A DNA stretch of 64,000 nt from an uncultured Alphaproteobacteria bacterium (GTDB lineage: Bacteria > Pseudomonadota > Alphaproteobacteria > CAAGCB01 > CAG-977), in NCBI GenBank assembly GCA_934277945.1, contig CAKQWA010000004.1, forward strand, positions 93,750 to 157,749. The letters are read 5' to 3'. Of this stretch, positions 25,424 to 31,844 are shown one piece after another. The notes under the pieces were generated by a model. That model searched no databases. It had not been told where the DNA came from and worked only from the letters and a program-made list of their open reading frames with translations. A program made the position numbers and the translations under genes. Positions within the stretch are counted from its first letter, which is position 1. Every line of letters begins with the position of its first letter.

Positions 25424-25698
25424 CGCGCGCCGCGATATCATTTTGCTCCGACGCCTCGCCCTGCAATATCCCCTTTTCTGACGCGCCGTCATCGGCGGCG
25501 TCTTCCCGTCTTGACGCATCGGCATCGCCCTGCCTGACGCGCCCCTCCCTCGCCACCCTTTCCGACACACCGCCGCCCGTGACCTTATTCCGCTCCGATA
25601 CACCGTCCCGCGATATTATTCCGTTCAGCCTCGCCGCCGCCGCATCGTTCCGACGCGCCTCCCTGCCATGCCGCCCCGTTCCGACGCAAAAAAACATC
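25424..25698. repeat. degenerate ~26-32-base tandem repeat array between the Rsm22-like gene and recA
   Basis: About ten imperfect units, each opening with TC(C/T)GACGC or a close variant: near 25419, 25447, 25477, 25510, 25534, 25561, 25593, 25625, 25649 and 25680. Several units share a CGATAT(C/T)ATT core (25432, 25610). The first unit contains the stop codon of the upstream gene. The minus strand is open here and would encode an irregular 9-10-residue periodic peptide, but it has no start signal and runs antisense into the upstream gene. I call the stretch non-coding repeat DNA. Confidence 0.6.
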
Positions 25699-25728
25699 TT
25701 GACAATAAGAACAAAAGGGGTACATTAT
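25699..25728 (+). promoter_or_regulatory. recA promoter with LexA-like site
   Basis: -35 TTGACA (25699-25704), with TACATT (25721-25726, 16-base spacer) or CATTAT (25723-25728, 18-base spacer) as -10. Inside the spacer is GAAC-N7-GTAC (25709-25723), one mismatch from GAAC-N7-GAAC, the complement of the alphaproteobacterial SOS box GTTC-N7-GTTC. Confidence 0.65.
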
Positions 25729-25764
25729 CGTCATTGACCCCGCGTGCCGAATGGGATAAAAAAG

Positions 25765-26841
25765 ATGGACCAGACAACTTTACATTTAGTGGACAAACAA
25801 ACGATGGATAAAGAAAAAGCATTAAGCGCCGCCCTCAGCCAGATTGAACGTTCTTTCGGCAAAGGGTCGGTCATGCGCTTGGGACAGCGCGAAAACGCGG
25901 TCGAAATCGCGTCGATTCCGACGGGTTCGCTGGGGCTGGACATCGCGCTGGGCATCGGCGGACTGCCAAAGGGGCGCGTTATTGAAATGTACGGTCCCGA
26001 AAGTTCGGGTAAAACGACGCTGGCGCTGCACGTCGTCGCTTCGGCGCAAAAACGCGGCGGCACCTGCGCGTACATTGACGCGGAACACGCGCTGGATCCG
26101 CAATACGCGGCGAAACTGGGCGTCAAATTGGACGATTTGCTGATTTCCCAACCCGACAACGGCGAACAGGCTTTGGAAATCGCCGACACGCTGGTGCGTT
26201 CGGGCGCGATTGACGTGCTGGTCGTCGACTCGGTCGCCGCGCTCGTGCCGAAAGCCGAACTGGAAGGTGAAATGGGCGACGCGCACGTCGGCTTGCAGGC
26301 GCGTTTGATGAGTCAGGCTTTGCGCAAACTGACGTCTTCCGTCGCGCGCACGAACACGCTGCTGATCTTCATCAACCAACTGCGCATGAAAATCGGCGTT
26401 ATGTTCGGCAACCCCGAAACGACGACGGGCGGCAACGCGCTGAAATTCTACGCGTCCGTGCGTTTGGAAATCCGCCGCGGACCGCAGATTAAGGACAAGG
26501 ACGAAGTTGTCGGCTCCGGCACGACGGTCAAAGTCGTGAAAAACAAAGTCGCGCCGCCGTTCAAAACGGTCGAATTCGACATCATGTACGGCGAAGGCAT
26601 TTCCAAAACGGGCGAATTGCTCGATTTGGGCGTGAAAGCGAACTTGGTTGAAAAATCGGGTGCGTGGTTCTCGTACAAAGGTCAGCGTTTGGGACAGGGA
26701 CGCGAAAACGCGCGCCAGTTCCTGAAAGAAAATCCGCAAATCGCCGACGAAATCGAACAGCAGATTCGCACGAACGCGGGCTTGCTGGCGGAAAAAATGA
26801 TTACGGGCGAGGAAGAACGTCAGGACACCGACGAAGTCTGA
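25765..26841 (+). CDS. recA: recombinase A
   Basis: DNA strand-exchange ATPase and SOS co-protease. From ATG 25765 it is 358 residues: MDQTTLHLVDKQTMDKEKAL aligns with the N-termini of alphaproteobacterial RecA proteins. A GTG at 25744 and an ATG at 25804 are in frame but fit less well. Walker A is GPESSGKT, loop L1 is near SQALRKLTSSVARTN, and L2 lies in KIGVMFGNPETTTGGNALKFYASVRLEIRR. The acidic C-terminus (EEERQDTDEV) is typical. An SOS-like operator lies in its promoter and a strong hairpin terminator follows 85 bases after the stop. Confidence 0.98.
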   Translation: MDQTTLHLVDKQTMDKEKALSAALSQIERSFGKGSVMRLGQRENAVEIASIPTGSLGLDIALGIGGLPKGRVIEMYGPESSGKTTLALHVVASAQKRGGTCAYIDAEHALDPQYAAKLGVKLDDLLISQPDNGEQALEIADTLVRSGAIDVLVVDSVAALVPKAELEGEMGDAHVGLQARLMSQALRKLTSSVARTNTLLIFINQLRMKIGVMFGNPETTTGGNALKFYASVRLEIRRGPQIKDKDEVVGSGTTVKVVKNKVAPPFKTVEFDIMYGEGISKTGELLDLGVKANLVEKSGAWFSYKGQRLGQGRENARQFLKENPQIADEIEQQIRTNAGLLAEKMITGEEERQDTDEV

Positions 26842-26923
26842 TTTTGTCTTGCGGCTTGAAAAGCCTGCGATAAAACGCAGTCCGGCGAATGATTGTCCCC
26901 AAAAGCGACCGTTTTGCGATTTG

Positions 26924-26955
26924 AAAAAGCCTCCGGCGAAACGGAGGCTTTTTTA
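26924..26955 (+). terminator. recA terminator
   Basis: Perfect 10-bp stem AAAGCCTCCG/CGGAGGCTTT with a 6-base loop and a T run. Confidence 0.88.
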
Positions 26956-27034
26956 TGCGCGGTTTGTTTTTCGCTTTTGCGCGCGATTTTCCAAAAGATT
27001 TTGCGCGCGATTTATTTTCGTTTTGACGCGCGGC
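26956..27034. repeat. four degenerate ~23-24-base tandem units after the recA terminator
   Basis: Units open with GCGCGG or GCGCGCG and end in TTTT: near 26956, 26979, 27003 and 27027. Examples are GCGCGGTTTGTTTTTCGC and GCGCGCGATTTATTTTCG. No gene is visible. The last unit touches the stop codon of the convergent small periplasmic gene. Confidence 0.45.
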
Positions 27035-27361
27035 TTATTTTTCGCGATGCACTTCGATTTCTTTGGCGATGAAGAAAGTCGGCGAGGTCATTTTATATTC
27101 GATTTTAACCCAGTCGCCCTGCTTCAAATCTTTCAATTTGCCTTTGGTGTCGAATAAAATCTTGCGCTTGATTTCAACTTCCGTCGCCGGATTCGTGTTG
27201 AACGTGTAAGTTTTGCCGTCGTCGCCCCGAATGGAAACCTGCCGGCGTTCAACGTCCACGGATTGAATCGTGCCGTACGCTTCCAAATCGTCCGCGCGAA
27301 CGGGGTGCGCCGCCGTCAAAAGACCTGACAAGACAGCCAGTGAAAAAAGAATTCTTCTCAT
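27035..27361 (-). CDS. small periplasmic protein, OB-like (paralogue of the next gene)
   Basis: A 108-residue exported protein: signal peptide MRRILFSLAVLSGLLTAAHPVRA, mature part DDLEAYGTIQSVDVERRQVSIRG followed by DGKTYTFN and ending GDWVKIEYKMTS...AKEIEVHREK. The pattern of short strands (GTI-x-SVD, V-x-I-x-G-DGKTYTF, L-x-x-GDWVKIEY) suggests a small beta-barrel of the DUF5666/OB kind. Its neighbour has the same pattern (GTVDDIDYG, DGRMYTFHV, GDWVQVEY), so the two are tandem paralogues. Function unknown. Confidence 0.72.
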   Translation of the reverse strand: MRRILFSLAVLSGLLTAAHPVRADDLEAYGTIQSVDVERRQVSIRGDDGKTYTFNTNPATEVEIKRKILFDTKGKLKDLKQGDWVKIEYKMTSPTFFIAKEIEVHREK

Positions 27362-27403
27362 ATCATATACCTCCTGTACAGTCGCCTTATCAGGCTAACA
27401 CGA

Positions 27404-27721
27404 TTAGCGGAACACGTCAACTTCGTCGGCAATCAGGCGGGAAGCGTCCGAAACGAAGTATTCGACCTGCACCCAGTCGCCCGTGCGCATATCTTCCAAC
27501 TGATAGAACTTGTCGCGCATATAATTTTGATTTTCAATGTCGATATCGGTCAAATCGTTGACGTGGAACGTGTACATCCGCCCGTCGTTCGCCGCCACGG
27601 TAAAGATGTTTTGTCCGTAATCAATGTCGTCGACGGTGCCGAAAATCTCCGCCGTCCCCGCCGCGTAAGACTCGTAGCAAAGCGTTGTCAATAACAGAAG
27701 AACCGCTAAAAAAGTTTTCAT
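27404..27721 (-). CDS. small periplasmic protein, OB-like (tandem paralogue)
   Basis: A 105-residue exported protein from ATG 27721, with AAGGAG 7 bases upstream. The ten extra residues of a longer frame have no RBS and would spoil the signal peptide MKTFLAVLLLLTTLCYESYA. The mature sequence GTVDDIDYGQNIFTVAANDGRMYTFHVN...RTGDWVQVEYFVSDASRLIADEVDVFR parallels the downstream gene strand by strand. Divergent from the TetR-type regulator across 98 bases, which makes these two genes candidate targets of that regulator. Confidence 0.74.
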   Translation of the reverse strand: MKTFLAVLLLLTTLCYESYAAGTAEIFGTVDDIDYGQNIFTVAANDGRMYTFHVNDLTDIDIENQNYMRDKFYQLEDMRTGDWVQVEYFVSDASRLIADEVDVFR

Positions 27722-27819
27722 CTTGACACTCCTTTTTCTAACTCTTATCAATAGTAATTATACAGGCGGATCAAAACAGCGCCAAGATATCGCATAGACT
27801 TAAAACAGGTGGTTAGAAA

Positions 27820-28458
27820 GTGCCAAGACCAAATAAAGGAACGGATTTACGGTTGTTGCAGGCGGGCAAAACGCTGCTTTTGGAAAAAGGCATCGACGCG
27901 CTGACCGTGAACGCCGTGTGCAAACTGGCGAAAGTCAATCAGGGGATGTTTGTTTACAACTTCAAAAGCAAAGAGGAGTTCATGAACAAACTGCTGGACG
28001 AATTGTTTGAAGAAATCATGAACACGATCGGCTTGGACGACATCACCGGCAAAAAACCCGTCGAAAAAATCGAAATCGGCATGGTTTACTGTTGCAAGGC
28101 GGCGCGCAAGTACCCACGTCTTTTGCAACAGTTCATCAACGATTCCGTTGTCGGCGACGACGAAACGCTGATGCGCGTGTTTCTGGAACGCGGGCAAAAG
28201 GAACTGCACCGCCTGTTCCGCCACTTCGTCCCCGCGCAGCAGGACGGCGACATTTCCAAAAACATCACTCTGCCCGAATTCATTTTGCTGTTCTGGCCGC
28301 CGTTGATTTACTCCTGCACGTCCATTATGCAGATTATGGAAATGACCCCGCCGAAATACCGTCAGCCCGAAGAAATCTACACGACGGAAGAAGCCATACG
28401 CAAACGCGTGCACCGCTGTCTGCGTATGTTCCACCCGTCCGTTTACGACAATCTGTAA
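27820..28458 (+). CDS. TetR/AcrR-family transcriptional regulator
   Basis: A 212-residue DNA-binding protein with GTG start. The N-terminal helix-turn-helix is LTVNAVCKLAKVNQGMFVYNFKSKEEFMNKLLDELF, with the TetR YN/YYHFKSKE-type recognition end. The C-terminal ~150 residues are the helical ligand-binding and dimer domain, with no recognisable ligand signature. It is divergent from the pair of small periplasmic proteins, the likeliest regulated genes, and convergent with the deaminase gene (stops adjacent). Confidence 0.85.
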   Translation: MPRPNKGTDLRLLQAGKTLLLEKGIDALTVNAVCKLAKVNQGMFVYNFKSKEEFMNKLLDELFEEIMNTIGLDDITGKKPVEKIEIGMVYCCKAARKYPRLLQQFINDSVVGDDETLMRVFLERGQKELHRLFRHFVPAQQDGDISKNITLPEFILLFWPPLIYSCTSIMQIMEMTPPKYRQPEEIYTTEEAIRKRVHRCLRMFHPSVYDNL

Positions 28459-28908
28459 TTACGCGCTTTCTTCGTCGTCCAAAGGCACGATGTCGACCTG
28501 CACGCCGGCTTCGGTCAGGATTTGCTTCGCCAGCGTGAAATTTTCCAGCCAGCGTTCCGGAATCGGACGATCCTCGACGACGACACGCTTGATGCCCGAC
28601 TGGATGATCGCCCCCGCGCACCGCGAACACGGCAGATACGGATAAACGTAAATCGTGCATCCGGACACGTTGTTGCGCGCCGTCAGAATCGCGTTCGCTT
28701 CGGCGTGAACAATCAATTCATACTTTATCTCTCGCGTGTTCAGGCGTTCCTGCGAGTCGTTTACGCCAATCGGAAAACCGTTGAATCCGACGGACACGAT
28801 GCGCTTTTTATCGTCGACGATAACCGCGCCGACCTGCGACGACGGATCTTTCGACCAAGTGGAAACCAACCGCGCCAATTCAAAAAACCTTTTCTGCCAT
28901 TTCGTCAT
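28459..28908 (-). CDS. deoxycytidylate (dCMP) deaminase
   Basis: A 149-residue zinc deaminase that supplies dUMP for thymidylate synthesis. Zinc motif: HAEANAI and PCSRCAGAII. The substrate region KDPSSQVGAVIVDDKKRIVSVGFNGFP is typical of the dCMP deaminase/ComEB family. The start is ATG 28908 (MTKWQKRFFELARLVSTWSKD); upstream in-frame sequence has no family match. The conserved aspartate pattern and length support dCMP deaminase over cytidine or guanine deaminase. Confidence 0.88.
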   Translation of the reverse strand: MTKWQKRFFELARLVSTWSKDPSSQVGAVIVDDKKRIVSVGFNGFPIGVNDSQERLNTREIKYELIVHAEANAILTARNNVSGCTIYVYPYLPCSRCAGAIIQSGIKRVVVEDRPIPERWLENFTLAKQILTEAGVQVDIVPLDDEESA

Positions 28909-29107
28909 AAAAGCCGCCTTTTTTTCAAAAAAACACCACCTTTCAGTCATAGCAACATTTTGCGAAAACGGCAAGACGGGAAGTCGCAAAAAATTCAAAC
29001 GGCGTTTTTCGCGCAAATCCGGCGATTCGCGCGCCGATTTCACTTTATCGCGCATATCGTGTATAATAAAAGCGGAGGGTTAAAAAAAACAACAAGGCGG
29101 GTGTGTC

Positions 29108-29716
29108 ATGGTCACGTCCCTTTTTCCCGAAAAGTTCCGAACCATCGACAAAAGCCGTTCGCGTTTTTTAATCAAGATATTGACGGCGGGCGCGATTGTC
29201 TGCGCCGTCGTGTGCGCGGGCGTCGCCTATTCCCGTTCCCGCAAAGCCATTGAGCGCGCGCAAACCGTCGCCCAACTGCAAGGCGTGGTGTCGAACGTTT
29301 TGGAGTATTACAGGGACGTCAAAACCTACGACGGTCTGAACGTCGATTTTCTGGTGAAAAACCGTATCGTGCCGTCCAAAAAATGCGAAAGGCGGGGCGA
29401 TATGCTTCATTGCAAAGCGGGATATTTCATGACCGTGCGCCCGTCTGACTATCCGCGCAAAATCAAATCGTTCCTGCTGGAATACAACAATCTGCGCCCC
29501 GATTTGTGCGTCGCTCTGCTGACGGCGGACTGGGACAAAAGCAATTCGCAAAAATTGCGCACGCTGATTGTCGGCGGGAAAATCTACACTTGGTCTTATA
29601 TGCAAAAATCGCTGAAAATTCAAAATTCCCTGCCCGTGACAAAACAGGACGCGCGCGAAAACTGCGCCGTCATCGTCGGCGACCACGCGGGATACATCGT
29701 TTTTGAATACTTTTAA
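29108..29716 (+). CDS. membrane-anchored hypothetical protein, pilin-like layout
   Basis: A 202-residue protein. After a short basic N-terminus (MVTSLFPEKFRTIDKSRSR) comes one hydrophobic helix (FLIKILTAGAIVCAVVCAGVAYSRS), an amphipathic helix (AIERAQTVAQLQGVVSNVLEYYRD), and a C-terminal globular region with two Cys pairs (KKCERRGDMLHCKAG; DLCVALL...ENCAVI). One N-terminal helix plus a C-terminal disulfide domain recalls type IV pilin-like or PilS proteins, but no prepilin peptidase site is clear and no pilus gene is near. Function unknown. Confidence 0.6.
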   Translation: MVTSLFPEKFRTIDKSRSRFLIKILTAGAIVCAVVCAGVAYSRSRKAIERAQTVAQLQGVVSNVLEYYRDVKTYDGLNVDFLVKNRIVPSKKCERRGDMLHCKAGYFMTVRPSDYPRKIKSFLLEYNNLRPDLCVALLTADWDKSNSQKLRTLIVGGKIYTWSYMQKSLKIQNSLPVTKQDARENCAVIVGDHAGYIVFEYF

Positions 29717-30465
29717 ACGTCCAGCACGCGCTTCATGAAATACGCGATTTGCAAACGCCACCACGACCAGTCGTGCGTCACGTCCGCACCCCAAATGTCC
29801 GTCCACGCGGGGATTTTCTTTTCATCCAATGCGCGCTGCATTTCCAGCGTGTCGCTCAACATACGCTCGTCATGGTCGCCGCGCCCTGCGCAAAAGACAA
29901 GACGCGCCGCGCGCAAATGGCGCAAGTGAGCGGGGTCGCTCAACGCGGGCAGGCAGTCCAGCGGCGAATTGCGCAACACGAATTCGTCCGTGTACGAACC
30001 GAAAAAGTGGTTCAGCCGATACAATCCGCTTAAACAAATCGCGGAATCGAACACGTCGGGCTGGCGGAAAAACACGTTCGCGGCGTGATACGCGCCCATG
30101 CTGCAACCCGTCGCCATCGGCTTGATTTTCCTGCCGCCGTTCATTTTCGCGCTCAACGCGGCGATGCGCGGCGTCAGTTCCTGCGTCACATACATAAAAT
30201 AATCTTCGTGACGGCGGATTCTGTCGTGCGGCGAACCGTGACCGCCGAACGTTTCGGCGTCTATGCCGTCCGCGCAAAACAAGGTGATTTGCCCCGCGTC
30301 GATAAACGGCGCGCACGCGTTCACCATGCCGCATTCTTCATATTGGTAAAACCGTCCGTTGAAAGACGGGAACACCAAAACGGGCTTGCCCGCGAACCCG
30401 AACACTTTGAATTCCATATCGCGATTCAGGCGGGGGCTGAATTCCTTGAAATACTCAACGTTCAC
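29713..30465 (-). CDS. putative alpha/beta-hydrolase esterase paired with an ATP-grasp enzyme
   Basis: A 250-residue protein beginning at GTG 30465 (MNVEYFKEFSPRLNRDMEFKV), which has AAAGGA 7 bases upstream; a TTG at 30480 is in frame but unlikely. Fold marks: the VLVFPSFNGRFYQYEE strand, nucleophile elbow ATGCSMGAYHAANVFFR (G-C-S-M-G), FCAGRGDHD for the acid, and VTHDWSWWR for the base. It matches the putative-esterase group (esterase D/PHB-depolymerase-like fold). It follows the ATP-grasp gene by 15 bases, so they form a two-gene unit. No signal peptide. Substrate unknown. Confidence 0.8.
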   Translation of the reverse strand: MNVEYFKEFSPRLNRDMEFKVFGFAGKPVLVFPSFNGRFYQYEECGMVNACAPFIDAGQITLFCADGIDAETFGGHGSPHDRIRRHEDYFMYVTQELTPRIAALSAKMNGGRKIKPMATGCSMGAYHAANVFFRQPDVFDSAICLSGLYRLNHFFGSYTDEFVLRNSPLDCLPALSDPAHLRHLRAARLVFCAGRGDHDERMLSDTLEMQRALDEKKIPAWTDIWGADVTHDWSWWRLQIAYFMKRVLDV

Positions 30466-30480
30466 GGGCGTTCCTTTCAA

Positions 30481-31659
30481 TCAGTTTCTTGCGTTGACAT
30501 CGTCAATCATGCGCATCAGTTCCTCTTTCGTGTCGGCGTACAGCAGATACGCGATGTCGCCCATCGCGCGCGCCGTCACGCCTTCGACAAAGAGGTATTC
30601 CATGATGTGATCGCCGTATTTCTGCAAAATCTCGTCATGGGAATACACATAATTGAAGCGGTTTTTGCGGCTGGCGTATCCGGCGAAACGCTTTTGCGAC
30701 ACGTCCTGTCCGACGTCGCCTTTCACCAGCACGTCCGCCCACAGTTTGTAGATGTTCACGTCGTGCGACGCTTCGTAAATTTCGGTAATCATGCCTCCGG
30801 GGGGGCGCATATTCACTTCCAGACCGACGATTTTGCCTTTGCCGCGCGGCGTGGCGGGAGCCGTCCTGAAAAACTCAAAATGAAAGAACGTGTCTTTGAT
30901 GCCGTAGGCTTTGACGACCGCTTCGCCCGCTTTTTTAATGTCGGGAGCCATGTTCACTTCGGAATGGTACATGATGCAGTCGTCGTTCACGACGGTGTCC
31001 ATCAACGACTGATGATAAATCTGGCTGGCGCAAAAGCGGATGTCGCCGTTCGCGTCCGTCACGCCGTCGAACGTTTCGACGTGACCGTTGACAAATTCTT
31101 CCATAATGTACTGCACGGGCGGTTTGACGTCGAAGAAATGCGCCAAATCCGCATCGTTGAACAGCGTGTAGGTGTCGCACGCGCCGACGCCGTCGTCGGG
31201 TTTGACCACGACGGGATAGCCGTGCTTGTCCGTGAACGCCTTGCCTTCGTCGTACGTTTTCGGCAGACACCATTCGGCGACCGGCACGCCCGCTTTGGCG
31301 TAAAACCGCTTCATCAGCGATTTTTGCTTGTGGGTCAGAATTTCCGGATATTTCACCCCTTGGATATTGAAATCCGTTCTCAATTTCGCTTCCGTGACCA
31401 GCCAGAATTCGTTATTGGAATACAGGCGGTCGATTTTGCCGTGATGCGCGGTCAGGCAAGCGACGGCGCGGTAAACCTGATCGTAATCCGCCAGATTGTC
31501 CACGACGTAGTATTCGGTCAAAGCGTCTTTCAATTCGGGCAAAAGCGCGTCGTACGGCGAATCGCCGATGCCCAGAACGGTCACGCCGTTTTCTTTCAGA
31601 AAATGACAGAATTTCCACCCGTATTCGGGGAAATTCGGGGAAAAATAAACGAAATTCAT
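30481..31659 (-). CDS. ATP-grasp ligase of unknown substrate
   Basis: A 392-residue ATP-dependent carboxylate ligase. Residues ~110-320 show the ATP-grasp fold: KSLMKRFYAKAGVPVAEW, GYPVVVKPDDGVGACDTYTL (phosphate-binding loop), QYIMEEFVNGHVETFDGV, and the Mg site GLEVNMRPPGGMITE. The N-terminal ~100 residues (MNFVYFSPNFPEYGWKF) look like a Rossmann-like preATP-grasp domain. Members join a carboxylate to an amine or thiol via an acyl-phosphate. The partner esterase gene follows directly. The promoter has TTGACT-N17-TAGTAA. Confidence 0.85.
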   Translation of the reverse strand: MNFVYFSPNFPEYGWKFCHFLKENGVTVLGIGDSPYDALLPELKDALTEYYVVDNLADYDQVYRAVACLTAHHGKIDRLYSNNEFWLVTEAKLRTDFNIQGVKYPEILTHKQKSLMKRFYAKAGVPVAEWCLPKTYDEGKAFTDKHGYPVVVKPDDGVGACDTYTLFNDADLAHFFDVKPPVQYIMEEFVNGHVETFDGVTDANGDIRFCASQIYHQSLMDTVVNDDCIMYHSEVNMAPDIKKAGEAVVKAYGIKDTFFHFEFFRTAPATPRGKGKIVGLEVNMRPPGGMITEIYEASHDVNIYKLWADVLVKGDVGQDVSQKRFAGYASRKNRFNYVYSHDEILQKYGDHIMEYLFVEGVTARAMGDIAYLLYADTKEELMRMIDDVNARN

Positions 31660-31799
31660 CTTATCGTCCTTGATTTTTCTTTGTTTTTTCTTTTGCTTTT
31701 CTCTTTTTTTGCATAAAGCGATTTTTTCGCTGTTTTTTACTACAACAAATTGCCGTTTCAGTCAATCGCCGGAATCGTTAAAACAAGCGGTTTTTCCAC
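31660..31799 (-). promoter_or_regulatory. promoter and leader of the ATP-grasp/esterase unit
   Basis: On the minus strand -35 TTGACT (31765-31760), 17-base spacer, -10 TAGTAA (31742-31737). The ~75-base leader has a short AGCGA/TCGCT hairpin and a purine-rich tract (T/C-rich on the plus strand) reaching the RBS. Confidence 0.6.
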
Positions 31800-31833
31800 A
31801 AAAAAAAGCCCCCGACTTCCGACAGGGGCGTTT
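31800..31833 (-). terminator. terminator of the three-gene large-protein operon
   Basis: On the minus strand GCCCC-...-GGGGGC followed by TTTTTTTTG, 12 bases after the stop of the last large gene. Confidence 0.75.
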
Positions 31834-31844
31834 TTAAGTCCGCA

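Noticed and set aside
25224..25697. minus-strand frame through the repeat array before recA encoding an irregular 9-10-residue repeat
   Set aside because: No RBS, starts in the recA promoter area and runs antisense into the Rsm22-like gene. The periodicity is explained by the DNA repeat.
25424..25698. CRISPR-like array
   Set aside because: Unit length is near that of CRISPR repeats, but units are contiguous, poorly conserved and have no spacers or cas genes.
30085..31716. 543-codon plus-strand frame opposite the ATP-grasp and esterase genes
   Set aside because: Spans two real genes on the other strand and shows the His/Phe/Arg-rich shadow composition.
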